Positions 7,763 to 16,658 of a DNA stretch of 64,000 bases are shown here, one piece after another. Position 1 is the stretch's first letter. Every line of letters starts with the position of its first letter. This DNA is from Sphingomonas sp. BK345 (GTDB lineage: Bacteria; Pseudomonadota; Alphaproteobacteria; Sphingomonadales; Sphingomonadaceae). The notes beneath the pieces were generated by a model, which was not told the DNA's origin, did not search any database, and saw nothing but the letters and a program-made list of their open reading frames with translations. A program made the position numbers and the translations under genes. The DNA lies in NCBI RefSeq assembly GCF_014193845.1, contig NZ_JACHZX010000003.1, forward strand, positions 558,001 through 622,000, in the 5' to 3' direction.

Positions 7763-9946
7763 TCAGCCGCCACCGCCCGCCAGCGCGGCGAGCAGCAGCA
7801 GGGCGACGATGTTGGTGATCTTGATCATCGGGTTCACCGCCGGCCCCGCGGTGTCCTTGTACGGGTCGCCGACCGTGTCGCCGGTCACCGCGGCCTTGTG
7901 CGCCTCGGAGCCCTTGCCGCCGTGGTTGCCGTCCTCGATGAACTTCTTGGCATTGTCCCAGGCGCCGCCGCCCGAGGTCATTGACAGGGCCACGAACAGC
8001 CCCGAGACGATCACGCCGAGCAGCATCGCGCCCAGCGCCGCGAAACCGCTCGCCTGCCCGTCCACCGCGGTGACGATGTAGTAGAGTGCGATCGGCGACA
8101 GCACCGGCAGCAGCGAGGGCACGATCATCTCGCGGATGGCGGCGCGGGTGACGAGGTCGACGGTGCGGCCGTAGTTGGGCCGGCTGGTCCCCTGCATGAT
8201 GCCGGGATTGTCGCGGAACTGCTGGCGCACCTCCTCGACCACCGCGCCCGCGGCGCGCCCCACCGCGGTCATGCCGAACGCGCCGAACAGATAGGGCAGC
8301 AGCGCGCCGAGCAGCAGCCCGACGATCACGTACGGGTTGCTGAGCGAGAAGTTGACCGACAGGTCGGGAAAGTAGGTCTGGAGGTCGGTGGTATAGGCGC
8401 CGAACAGCACCAGCGCGGCGAGGCCGGCCGAGCCGATCGCATAGCCCTTGGTCACCGCCTTGGTGGTGTTGCCGACCGCGTCGAGCGCGTCGGTGCGCTC
8501 GCGCACCTCGTCCTCCAGCCCCGCCATCTCGGCGATGCCGCCGGCATTGTCGGTCACAGGGCCGTAGGCGTCGAGCGCCACCACCATGCCCGCCTGCGCC
8601 AGCATCGCGGTCGCAGCGAAGGCGATCCCGATGATCCCGGCGAGCTTGTAGGCGGCGACCACCGCGACCACGATCACGAGCGTCGGCAGCGCGGTCGCCT
8701 CGAGGCTGATCGCGAGGCCCTGGATCACGTTGGTGCCGTGGCCGGTCTCGCTCGCCTTGGCGATCGACTTGACCGGGCGATAGTTGGTGCCGGTGTAATA
8801 TTCGGTGATCCACACGATCAGCCCGGTCACCGCCAGCCCGATCAGCATCGAGAAGAACAGGTCATAGCCGGTGAAGGCGCTCGCCGCGGGAACGCCCGCG
8901 ACGCCGCTCGCCGCCTGCGAGGTGGCGCCCGCGTCGGGCACCGCGCCGCTGCCGGCGTCGAGGAAGCCGGCGCCGCCGATCACGCGGTGCAGGTCGCCGA
9001 GCGTCCACTGCGTCACCGCCCAGATCGCGGGGATCGACAGCAGCGCCGAGGTCCAGAAGCCCTTGTACAGCGCGCCCATGATCGAGCCGCCGCCGAGCCG
9101 CACCATATAGGTGCCGACGATCGAGGTGATGATGCACACGCCGCCGACCGCGAGCGGCAGGCTCATCAGCCGCATCAGCTCGGCCGCGTCGGCCTGGATC
9201 AGCAGCGCGATCGACACCATCGTGACGCCGAGCGTAACGACATAGGTCTCGAACAGATCGGCCGCCATGCCGGCGCAGTCGCCGACGTTGTCGCCCACGT
9301 TGTCCGCGATCACCGCGGGGTTGCGCGGATCGTCCTCGGGGATGCCGGCCTCGACCTTGCCGACCAGGTCGGCGCCGACGTCGGCCGCCTTGGTGAAGAT
9401 GCCCCCGCCCAGCCGCGCAAAGATCGAGATCAGCGAGGCGCCGAACGCCAGCGCGGTGAGCGCCTCGACGATCGCGCGGTCGTTGGGCAGCAGCCCCGCC
9501 GGGCCGGTGAGATACCAGAAGAACAAGGCGATCGAGAGCAGCCCCAGCCCGGCGACGAGCATCCCCGTCACCGCGCCCGAGCGGAACGCCATCGTCAGCC
9601 CGCGCTGGAGCGTGTGGCGCGCCGCCTCGGCGGTGCGGACGTTGGCGCGCACCGAGATCGTCATGCCGACGAACCCGGCCAGGCCCGAGAGCAGGGCGCC
9701 AATGACGAAGCCGACCGTGGACAGCAGCCCGAGCGTGACCGCGAGCACGACCGCGACGATCGCGCCGACCACGGCGATGGTGGTGTACTGGCGCCCGAGA
9801 TAGGCCTTGGCCCCCTCCTGGATCGCGCTGGCGATATCCTGCATCCGCTCATTGCCCGGCGACGCGGCGAGCACCTGGCGGCTGGTGACGAAGCCATAGA
9901 GTACGGCGATGACGCCGCAGACGATGGCAAGGTAGACGATCGTCAT
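7763..9946 (-). CDS. hppA: Membrane-bound proton-translocating pyrophosphatase, K+-insensitive type
   Basis: Inner-membrane pump of 727 residues with about 16 hydrophobic segments, coupling PPi hydrolysis to proton export. The substrate site [13 protein letters not shown] is at 189-201 and is followed by [19 protein letters not shown]. The block [10 protein letters not shown] has lysine at residue 496; K+-dependent members have alanine there, so this is the K+-insensitive class. A glycine/alanine-rich loop at about 323-358 is longer than in many homologues. It lies 80 bp downstream of thiL on the same strand, a common alphaproteobacterial order (nusB-thiL-hppA). Confidence 0.96.
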   Translation of the reverse strand: MTIVYLAIVCGVIAVLYGFVTSRQVLAASPGNERMQDIASAIQEGAKAYLGRQYTTIAVVGAIVAVVLAVTLGLLSTVGFVIGALLSGLAGFVGMTISVRANVRTAEAARHTLQRGLTMAFRSGAVTGMLVAGLGLLSIALFFWYLTGPAGLLPNDRAIVEALTALAFGASLISIFARLGGGIFTKAADVGADLVGKVEAGIPEDDPRNPAVIADNVGDNVGDCAGMAADLFETYVVTLGVTMVSIALLIQADAAELMRLMSLPLAVGGVCIITSIVGTYMVRLGGGSIMGALYKGFWTSALLSIPAIWAVTQWTLGDLHRVIGGAGFLDAGSGAVPDAGATSQAASGVAGVPAASAFTGYDLFFSMLIGLAVTGLIVWITEYYTGTNYRPVKSIAKASETGHGTNVIQGLAISLEATALPTLVIVVAVVAAYKLAGIIGIAFAATAMLAQAGMVVALDAYGPVTDNAGGIAEMAGLEDEVRERTDALDAVGNTTKAVTKGYAIGSAGLAALVLFGAYTTDLQTYFPDLSVNFSLSNPYVIVGLLLGALLPYLFGAFGMTAVGRAAGAVVEEVRQQFRDNPGIMQGTSRPNYGRTVDLVTRAAIREMIVPSLLPVLSPIALYYIVTAVDGQASGFAALGAMLLGVIVSGLFVALSMTSGGGAWDNAKKFIEDGNHGGKGSEAHKAAVTGDTVGDPYKDTAGPAVNPMIKITNIVALLLLAALAGGGG

Positions 9947-10026
9947 GCCTCACATCCCTCCTGTTGCGCGCCCGGTCTGTCGCCGGGAGGTGTCGCGCGG
10001 GAGGCGGAGGCTAACATGCGGGAACG

Positions 10027-10905
10027 TCAGCGCAACCCGTGCTCATACCCGAGCCGGCGAGGGATCGGCAGCGGCTCGCCGGCGCGGGTCAGCCGCAGCC
10101 CCGCGCCGGGATCGAAGCGCCCGACGCGGGTCGCCGGCACCGGCGGGACGAATCCCGGCGCGGCGGCGAACAGCAGTTCGTAATCGTCGCCGGCGGTCGC
10201 CGCGGCGAGCGCGTCGGTGACCCCCGCCGCCAGCGGCACGTCGGCGAGCTCGACCGTCACTGCCACCCCGCTCGCCGCCGCCATCCGCGCCGCGTCGATC
10301 AGCAGCCCGTCGGAGACGTCCATCATCGCGGCGACCAGCGGTGCGAGCGCGCGCCCCTCGGCCAGCCGCGGCACCGGGCGGCGGTAGCGCGCCAGCAGCG
10401 CCGCGTCGCTGTGGCCCGCGCGCGCGATCGCCAGCCCCGCGCCGGCGTCGCCGATCGTGCCGGTGACCCACAGCGAGTCGCCCGCGCGCGCGCCCGACCG
10501 CGCCGGGGCGGCGGCGTCGCGCCCGATCGCGGTGAGCGTCAGCACGCGCGACGCGCCCGCGGGCAGCGCCACCGTGTCGCCGCCGAGCAGCGCGCCGCCG
10601 AGTGCGCGCAGGGCGGCCTCGAGCCCGTCCATGAAGGCGGCGTCCCAGTCGGCGTCGCGCAGCGGGTAGTTGAGCAGCACGCCCTCGACCAGCGCGCCCT
10701 TGGCGGCGAGGTCGGAGTAATTGGTCGCGAGCAGCTTCCAGGCGACGTCGGCGGCGGGATCGTCGGGGAGGAAGTGGACGCCCTCGACCAGCGTGTCGGT
10801 GGTGAGCGTGTAGCCGCCCAGCGACGCGGTATCGTCGGTGAGGCCGCGGGCGCCGGGGTGGAGCGGCAGGCGGCGCAGGCGCGCGAGAAGATCGGCCTCG
10901 GTCAT
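10027..10905 (-). CDS. thiL: Thiamine-monophosphate kinase
   Basis: ThiL phosphorylates thiamine monophosphate to the active diphosphate, using ATP, in the cytoplasm. The 292-residue protein shows family landmarks: DDTASLGGYTLTTDTLVEGVHF, with the metal/substrate aspartates near the N-terminus; NYSDLAAKGA; GGDTV; MMDVSDGL; and a late ATAGDDYELLFA. Start at ATG 10905 gives a normal length. It is upstream of hppA on the same strand. Confidence 0.95.
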   Translation of the reverse strand: MTEADLLARLRRLPLHPGARGLTDDTASLGGYTLTTDTLVEGVHFLPDDPAADVAWKLLATNYSDLAAKGALVEGVLLNYPLRDADWDAAFMDGLEAALRALGGALLGGDTVALPAGASRVLTLTAIGRDAAAPARSGARAGDSLWVTGTIGDAGAGLAIARAGHSDAALLARYRRPVPRLAEGRALAPLVAAMMDVSDGLLIDAARMAAASGVAVTVELADVPLAAGVTDALAAATAGDDYELLFAAAPGFVPPVPATRVGRFDPGAGLRLTRAGEPLPIPRRLGYEHGLR

Positions 10906-11001
10906 GCGCGCGGGATAGCCGTGGCGGGGCGGGTTGTCGTGTGTGGCGAACCGCTCGTTAACGCCCGCGCCCGTATGTCGATCGCTCGATAGGAGCTGAC
11001 G

Positions 11002-11376
11002 ATGTCGGGCGTACCGGCCGAACATGATGACCTGCGCCGGCGAATGGCGCGTTTCCTCCCGCTGATGGACTCGACCGGCCATGCCAGCGGCGTGCTGCTG
11101 CGCGAGCGGCTCGAGTTCTCGCGCCTCTTCCAGACGCACAGCCAGGAGGAGCAGCGCGCCGTCGCGGCGCGCGCCGCCGCCGAGCCGGGCTTCGCCCCCA
11201 CCGCGGCGGCTCATCGCGACCAGCTCGACCGCCTGCGTACCGACTATAGCGCGCATATCGCGCACTGGCCGCCCGCCGCGATCCGCGACGATGCCGCCGG
11301 CTATCGCGCCGCGGTGGTGGGCTTGCAGCGCCGCTTCCACGAGCTGCTCGCCTGGGAGGAGCGCCACCTGCTGTGA
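11002..11376 (+). CDS. Small helical protein of unknown function
   Basis: 124 residues, predicted mostly alpha-helical, rich in Arg, Ala and His, with no signal peptide. The C-terminus (FHELLAWEERHLL) and scattered histidines recall hemerythrin-like helical bundles, but I do not see the full set of iron ligands, so this is only a suggestion. A good start ATG follows GGAGCTGACG. It lies 40 bp upstream of the M24 peptidase gene and may share its transcript. Confidence 0.65.
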   Translation: MSGVPAEHDDLRRRMARFLPLMDSTGHASGVLLRERLEFSRLFQTHSQEEQRAVAARAAAEPGFAPTAAAHRDQLDRLRTDYSAHIAHWPPAAIRDDAAGYRAAVVGLQRRFHELLAWEERHLL

Positions 11377-11416
11377 CCCGCGCGCGATCCCGCATGATAG
11401 GAGCGGGAGGCGCGGA

Positions 11417-12097
11417 ATGACGCAGCGGCGGGCGGCACTGGAGGCGGCGGAGCGGCGCGCGCTCGACCTGCTCGCGGCGATCGAGGCGCGCAGTCTGATC
11501 GCGCCCGGGCGCAGCGAGCGCGCGGTCGAGCGCGACATCTACGCGCTGGCCGAGCGCGACTTCGGCGTCGAGAGACACTGGCACAAGCGGATCGTGCGCG
11601 CCGGCGCCAACACGCTGGCGATCGCGGCGGACAACCCGCCGGTCCGCGAGATCGCCGCCGACGACCTCGTCTTCCTCGATCTCGGCCCGGTGTTCGGCAC
11701 CTGGGAGGCCGATGTCGGCGCGAGCTACGCTTTGGGCCACGACCCGGTGAAGCACGCACTGTGCCGCGACCTGGAGGCGCAGTTCGCTCTGGTCTGTGCG
11801 CGCTTCCGCGACGCGCCCGACATCACGGGCGCGGCGCTCTACGCCTTCGCGTGCGAGTCGGCCGCGGCGGCGGGGTGGCGCTTCGGCGAGCGGATCGCGG
11901 GGCATATCGTCGCGGAGTTCCCGCACGCGCGGCTGCCCGGCGCCAAGCAGGTCCACCAGATCAGCGCGGAGAACCCGAAGCGGCTGCGCGACCCGGACGC
12001 GAACGGCCAAGAGCGTCACTGGATCTGCGAGATCCACCTGGTCGAGCCCGAGGGGCGGTTCGCCGGCTTCTACGAGCGGCTGATCCCGCTGGGGTGA
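11417..12097 (+). CDS. M24 family (aminopeptidase P-like) metallopeptidase
   Basis: 226-residue protein with the pita-bread fold pattern of M24 peptidases and relatives: LVFLDLGPVFGTWEADVGAS carries the two metal aspartates (DLG and EAD), GERIAGHIVAEFPH carries the histidine, and WICEIHLVEPEGRFAGFYE carries the glutamates. It lacks an N-terminal creatinase domain. Starts with ATG 11417 after a GGGAGG ribosome binding site. It interrupts, on the opposite strand, the usual nusB-thiL neighbourhood. Substrate unknown; it could be a non-peptidase member. Confidence 0.83.
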   Translation: MTQRRAALEAAERRALDLLAAIEARSLIAPGRSERAVERDIYALAERDFGVERHWHKRIVRAGANTLAIAADNPPVREIAADDLVFLDLGPVFGTWEADVGASYALGHDPVKHALCRDLEAQFALVCARFRDAPDITGAALYAFACESAAAAGWRFGERIAGHIVAEFPHARLPGAKQVHQISAENPKRLRDPDANGQERHWICEIHLVEPEGRFAGFYERLIPLG

Positions 12098-12135
12098 GGG
12101 GGGCGGAAGGGGCTCGCGACCGCTCCTCCCATAGC

Positions 12136-12255
12136 CGTCATCCCGGACCCTTCGACAAGCTCAGGAGAGCCTTGGTCCGGGATCCACCGGCCCGCACATC
12201 CAGCGGTGGCGGCGCCTGCGGCACCGTGGATCCTGAAACGAGTCCAGAATGACGG
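12136..12255. repeat. GTCATCCCGGAC-type intergenic repeat
   Basis: Begins CCGTCATCCCGGACCC and ends AATGACGGC, so its two ends are inverted copies around about 90 bp of unique sequence that contains GGTCCGGGATCCACCGG and GTGGATCCTG. The same end motif flanks the element at 19616-19716. Such palindromic units are scattered between genes in many alphaproteobacteria. It lies between convergent genes. Confidence 0.7.
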
Positions 12256-12301
12256 CAGGAATGAGGAAGAGGACAGGGCAAGTACGACGCCCCCCAGCCC
12301 A

Positions 12302-12511
12302 TCACGCCTCGCTCGTCGCGCTCCCGTCGTCGGGCAACTGCTCCCGTGCTGCTCCGTCGAGCACCGCCTCTTGCCGCGCGCGCTCCTGCCGCTCGGCCTG
12401 TTTCTCCGCCTTGGTGCGGCCGTAGGCGGCGCGGTTGGCCGCCGCCTGAGCGGCGTCCGCGGCCCGTCGCTTCGCCTTGCGCGCGCGGCTCAGCGAGACC
12501 AGCGCGCCCAT
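12302..12511 (-). CDS. DUF4169 family protein
   Basis: 69 residues, highly charged and probably a single long helix or coiled coil: KAKRRAADAAQAAANRAAY followed by GRTKAEKQAERQERARQE. This matches the DUF4169 pattern (ENRxxxGRTKAEK) found in alphaproteobacteria. Function unknown. It begins 1 bp after the nusB stop codon, so the two are co-transcribed. Confidence 0.8.
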   Translation of the reverse strand: MGALVSLSRARKAKRRAADAAQAAANRAAYGRTKAEKQAERQERARQEAVLDGAAREQLPDDGSATSEA

Positions 12512-12512
12512 C

Positions 12513-12968
12513 TCAGCCGCGCACGTCCTTGGCGATATTGTCGAGCAGCCCGTTGACGAACCCTGCCTCGCGCTTCTGATAGAAAGCGTGCGCGACGTCG
12601 ACGTAGGAGCTGATTGCCGCGCCCACCGGCACGTCCTCGCGCGCGAGCAGCTCGTAGCAGCCGGCGCGCAGGATCGCCTTCATCGGCTTGTCGAGCCGCT
12701 CCAGCGTCCAGCCGGTGCTCAGCTTGGCCTCGATCAGCCGGTCGATCTCGCCCTGGCGCGCGTTCGTGCCGGTGACGAGGTCGTCGAAGAAGTCGACGTC
12801 GGCCTCCGCGTACTGCGCCTCCTCGATCTCGGCGCCGAGTCGGTGGTGGTGGAACTCGTGGAGCAGGGCGGGCAACGCGGTGCCCTCCATCTCGCGCTGG
12901 TACAAGGCCTGGACGGCGGCGAGGCGGGCGGCGGCGCGGGCCTTGGTGCGGGCAGCGGTGCGGGACAT
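12513..12968 (-). CDS. nusB: Transcription antitermination protein NusB
   Basis: 151-residue all-helical RNA-binding protein that joins NusE (S10) on boxA RNA for rRNA antitermination. Visible landmarks are ARLAAVQALYQREMEGT near the start, IDRLIEAKLSTGW and the C-terminal AISSYVDVAHAFYQKREAGF plus VNGLLDNIAKDVR. Start is the ATG at 12968; a longer upstream extension in frame has no family similarity. Confidence 0.95.
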   Translation of the reverse strand: MSRTAARTKARAAARLAAVQALYQREMEGTALPALLHEFHHHRLGAEIEEAQYAEADVDFFDDLVTGTNARQGEIDRLIEAKLSTGWTLERLDKPMKAILRAGCYELLAREDVPVGAAISSYVDVAHAFYQKREAGFVNGLLDNIAKDVRG

Positions 12969-13120
12969 AAGCGGCGCCCTGTACGCCGGTGCGCGCGCCG
13001 CGTCACCCCTCCCGCGCCGTTGATCTCGATCAGGCTGTTCGCGTGCTGATCTGGCGCAACGTCCCCGGCTCCCCGTCGTTCGTGCAGCATCCCTTCGCAC
13101 ATAGTCAGAGGAGCATCACC

Positions 13121-13636
13121 ATGGGCCTGTTCACCAAGGACATCGCGACGCTGCACGACCTGTTCCTGCACACGCTGCAGGACATCTATTACGCCGAGCA
13201 CCAGATCACCAAGGCGCTGCCCAAGATGATCGAGAAGGCGACCGCGCCCGAGCTCAAGCAGGGCTTCGAGACCCACCTGCGCGAGACCGAGGGCCAGATC
13301 GCGCGGCTGGAGCAGGCGTTCGACGCGCTGGGCGAGAAGGCCAAGGCGGTGACTTGCCCCGCCATCGACGGCATCATCAAGGAAGCCAACGAGGTCGCCG
13401 GCGACATCGCCGACAAGTCGGTGCTCGACGCCGCGCTGATCGCCTCGGCGCAGGCGGTCGAGCATTATGAGATCACGCGCTACGGCACGCTGATCGCCTG
13501 GGCCAAGCAGATGGGCCACGACCAGGTCGTCACCCTGCTCCAGGCGACGCTCGACGAGGAGAAGTCGACCGACGAGAAGCTGACCTCGCTGGCCGAGAGC
13601 AAGGCCAATGCGAAGGCGGACCTCGCGACGGCGTGA
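13121..13636 (+). CDS. YciE/YciF ferritin-like family protein
   Basis: 171-residue four-helix protein of the YciE/YciF (DUF892) family, associated with stress responses. The family start FTKDIATLHDLFLHTLQDIYYAEHQITKALPKM is clear, with a later HYEITRYGTLIAWAKQMG. Metal ligands would be the Glu/His residues in helices 1, 3 and 4 (for example AEHQ and EHYE). ATG 13121 follows AGAGGAG, an excellent ribosome binding site. Divergent from nusB with a 152-bp gap holding both promoters. Confidence 0.9.
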   Translation: MGLFTKDIATLHDLFLHTLQDIYYAEHQITKALPKMIEKATAPELKQGFETHLRETEGQIARLEQAFDALGEKAKAVTCPAIDGIIKEANEVAGDIADKSVLDAALIASAQAVEHYEITRYGTLIAWAKQMGHDQVVTLLQATLDEEKSTDEKLTSLAESKANAKADLATA

Positions 13637-13726
13637 GGCGGAGGGGCCGCTCGGAGAGGGGCGGCTCGGGAGGCTTGAGGTGGCAGGGCGTCCGGTCGGA
13701 GAGCGGCCCGCCGCCCTGCCTTCTTG

Positions 13727-13884
13727 TTACCCGGCGAACGCCGGGGCCCAGGTGGGGGACGCTGTTGAGCCAGGTGACGGGAGTCACGCTCACGTCTCCG
13801 CGTGAGCCGACGTTGGCATGTGACCACCGTCGCACGTCACCGCCACGGCCGTCCCAACTGGGCCCCGGCCTTCGCCGGGGCACA
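13727..13884. repeat. Paired GGGGCCC/CGCCGG palindromic repeat
   Basis: Two inverted copies of a 21-bp unit: CCCGGCGAACGCCGGGGCCC near 13731 and GGGCCCCGGCCTTCGCCGGG near 13859, differing at one base. Each copy is itself a small hairpin (CCGGCGAACGCCGG and CCGGCCTTCGCCGG). The arms are separated by about 105 bp without a gene. This is a REP/BIME-like arrangement. Confidence 0.7.
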
Positions 13885-13975
13885 AGCGGTGGGTGTCGGG
13901 TGCGATAGCGCACGCCGCGGTATCCGCGACGTCACCCCCTTCATCCCGCCCGCGTCGCCCGCTAGGGCGAGCCGC

Positions 13976-16405
13976 GTGACCCCGACGCTGCCGATCCACA
14001 CCGTCCTCCCAGCGCTGCTCGCCGCGCTGCGCGACGTCGGCGCCGCGGTGCTGGTCGCACCGCCCGGCGCGGGCAAGACCACCGCGGTCGCCCCCGCGCT
14101 GCTCGCCGAGCCCTGGTGCGGCGGCGAGATCATCGTCACCTCGCCGCGCCGCCTCGCCGCGCGCGCCGCGGCCGAGCGGATGGCGCAGCTCGCCGGCGAG
14201 CCGGTCGGCCAGACCTTCGGCTATGCCACGCGGCTCGACACCCAGCGTTCCGCGGCGACTCGCGTCACCGTCGTGACCGAGGGGATCCTCACCGCGCGGC
14301 TCCAGGGCGACCCCGAGCTGACCGGCGTTGCCGCGCTGCTGTTCGACGAGGTGCACGAGCGCAGCCTCGACGGCGACTTCGGCCTCGCGCTCGCGCTCGA
14401 CGCGCGCGCCGCGCTGCGCCCCGACCTGCGCGTCGTCGCGATGTCGGCGACGCTCGACGGCGGGCGCTTCTCCGAGTTGCTCGACGGCGCGCCGGTGGTC
14501 GAGAGCGAGGGGCGCAGCTTCCCGCTGGAGCTGCGCCACCTCGGCCGCGCCGCCGAGGCGCGGATCGAGGACTCGATGGCGGCCGCGATCCGCCAGGCGC
14601 TGCGCGAGGAGCATGGCGGGGTGCTCGCCTTCCTCCCCGGTGTCGCCGAGATCGAGCGCACCGCCGAGCGGGTCGGCGACCTGCCCGGGGTGCGGCTCCA
14701 CCGCCTCCACGGCAGCCTCGACCCCGCCGCGCAGCGTGCCGCGATCCGCGCCGAGCCCGATGGCGCGCGCAAGCTCGTACTCGCCACCAGCATCGCCGAG
14801 ACCAGCCTGACGCTCGACGGCATTCGCGTGGTGGTCGACAGCGGCGTGGCGCGGCGCCCGCGCTACGACCGCGCCGCCGGGATGACGCGGCTGGTCACCG
14901 AGCGCGCCAGCCAGGCCGCGGCGACGCAGCGCGCCGGCCGCGCCGCGCGGCAGGGGCCGGGCGTGGCCTATCGCCTGTGGGAGGCGGCGGCGACCGCGGG
15001 CATGCCGCGCTTCGACCCGCCCGAGATCCTTGAGGCTGACCTCTCCGCGCTCGTGCTCGCCTGTGCGCTGTGGGGAGTGAGTGACCCGCGCGAGCTGCGC
15101 TGGCTCGACGCGCCGCCCGAGGCCGCGGTAACGGAGGCGCGCGCGCGGCTCACCGCGCTGGGCGCGCTCGACGCGGACGCGCGGCCGACCGCGCACGGCC
15201 GCGCGATCGCGGCGCTGCCGATGCCGCCGCGGCTCGCGCACATGCTGCTCGCCGCCCCCGACCCGCGCCGCGCCGCCGAGGTGGCGGTGCTGCTCCAGGA
15301 GCGCGGGCTTGGCGGCGCGGACGCAGACCTCGAGCTGCGGTGGCGGCGCTGGCGCGGCGACCGCTCGCCCAAGGCGGAGAGCGCGCGCGGGCTAGCAAGG
15401 CGCTGGGCGGGGCTGGTGACGCGCGGGCAGGACGAGGGCGCGCCCGAATCGATCGGCGCCTGTGTCGCTCTCGGCTTCCCCGATCGCGTGGCGCGGCGGC
15501 GCGACGCGAGCGGCGAGCGCTGGGTGTCCGCCGGCGGGCGCGGGTTCAAGCTCGACCCGACGTCGCCGCTCGCCAGCGCGGAATGGCTCGCGGTGGCGGA
15601 GACGCAGGGCATGGCGGCGGGGGCACGCATCCTCGCCGCCGCGCCGATCGCGGCGGAGGAGGTGGAGGCGCTGTTCGCCGACCGGATCGAGACGCGCCGC
15701 ACCGCCGACTTCGATCCCGCCACCGGCGCGGTGCAGCCGCTGCGCGAGCGCCGGCTGGGCGCGATCCGGCTGTCGAGCGGGCCGGACAGCACGGCCGACC
15801 CCGCGCTGATCGCCGCGGCGTTGGTCGAGGGCGCGCGGGCGCACGGCCTCGCGCTGCTGCCCTGGTCGCGCGCGGCCGAGGCGCTGCGCACGCGCGCGGC
15901 CTATGCGGGTGTATCGCTCGACGACGCCGCGCTGCTGGAGCGGCTCGACGACTGGCTGCCCGCGCTGGTCGAGGGCAAGCGCCGGCTCGATGCGATCGCG
16001 CCCGGCGCGCTGGTGGAGGCGCTGCGCACGCTGCTCGGCTGGGACTCGCTGAGTGCGATCGATCGCGTCGCACCGGCGGACTTCACCAGCCCGGCGGGCT
16101 CGACTCACGCGATCGACTATGGCGCGGAGGCGGGGCCGACGGTGGAGCTGCGCGTCCAGGCGCTGTTCGGGCTCGACCAGCATCCGGTGGTCGGGGCCGA
16201 GCGCGTGCCGCTGGTGCTGTCGCTGACCTCGCCCGCGGGCCGGCCGATCCAGACGACGCGTGACCTGCCCGGTTTCTGGCGCGGCAGCTGGCACGCGGTG
16301 GCCAAGGAGATGCGCGGCCGCTACCCGCGCCACCCCTGGCCCGACGATCCGGCCAACGCGGCGGCGACGCTGCGCACCAAGAACGCCGACGCGCGACGCG
16401 GGTGA
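13976..16405 (+). CDS. hrpB: ATP-dependent helicase HrpB
   Basis: DEAH-type (here DEVH) helicase of 809 residues, normal for HrpB. Walker A APPGAGKTT at 28-36, TSPRRLAARAAAERM, DEVH at 124-127, MSATLDG, then helicase C-terminal motifs TSIAETSLTLDGIRVVVDSG and QRAGRAARQGPGVAYRLW, and the HrpB-specific C-terminal domain ending KEMRGRYPRHPWPDDP. The GTG start at 13976 is chosen because upstream in-frame codons lie in a repeat and lack similarity. Cellular role in most bacteria is poorly defined RNA metabolism. Confidence 0.95.
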   Translation: MTPTLPIHTVLPALLAALRDVGAAVLVAPPGAGKTTAVAPALLAEPWCGGEIIVTSPRRLAARAAAERMAQLAGEPVGQTFGYATRLDTQRSAATRVTVVTEGILTARLQGDPELTGVAALLFDEVHERSLDGDFGLALALDARAALRPDLRVVAMSATLDGGRFSELLDGAPVVESEGRSFPLELRHLGRAAEARIEDSMAAAIRQALREEHGGVLAFLPGVAEIERTAERVGDLPGVRLHRLHGSLDPAAQRAAIRAEPDGARKLVLATSIAETSLTLDGIRVVVDSGVARRPRYDRAAGMTRLVTERASQAAATQRAGRAARQGPGVAYRLWEAAATAGMPRFDPPEILEADLSALVLACALWGVSDPRELRWLDAPPEAAVTEARARLTALGALDADARPTAHGRAIAALPMPPRLAHMLLAAPDPRRAAEVAVLLQERGLGGADADLELRWRRWRGDRSPKAESARGLARRWAGLVTRGQDEGAPESIGACVALGFPDRVARRRDASGERWVSAGGRGFKLDPTSPLASAEWLAVAETQGMAAGARILAAAPIAAEEVEALFADRIETRRTADFDPATGAVQPLRERRLGAIRLSSGPDSTADPALIAAALVEGARAHGLALLPWSRAAEALRTRAAYAGVSLDDAALLERLDDWLPALVEGKRRLDAIAPGALVEALRTLLGWDSLSAIDRVAPADFTSPAGSTHAIDYGAEAGPTVELRVQALFGLDQHPVVGAERVPLVLSLTSPAGRPIQTTRDLPGFWRGSWHAVAKEMRGRYPRHPWPDDPANAAATLRTKNADARRG

Positions 16406-16531
16406 GGCGGCCGACTCGCTCTTTGCGTCATCGGCCCAGTCCAGTCAAAGCTTTGGCGTCTCGCTGTGAACATTCACATCAGCGCGGTCGGCGGTGCTGA
16501 ACACGATCACAGGCGAGCAACAATGCTGCCA

Positions 16532-16560
16532 TGTTAGCGCTCACGCCTAAACCGGTTACA
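16532..16560. promoter_or_regulatory. LacI-type operator-like palindromes
   Basis: Two adjacent palindromes 100-130 bp upstream of the receptor gene: TGTTAGCGCTCACG (16532-16545, core AGCGCT) and TAAACCGGTTACA (16548-16560, core AACCGGTT). Both cores are typical of LacI-family operators controlling sugar uptake in sphingomonads, Caulobacter and xanthomonads. Inference only; no LacI gene is in the window. Confidence 0.5.
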
Positions 16561-16658
16561 TTCTCGCCTTGATCTCCCCGGTTGTTACTTCCATAGGCCC
16601 AAAAATCATAAGAATAGCCGTGGTCAAGCGGCAGTGTTTCACGGGAGAGGAACGGGTC

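Noticed and set aside
13976..16405. Alternative upstream start for hrpB at about 13802
   Set aside because: The extra 58 codons lie in a palindromic repeat and have no similarity to HrpB.
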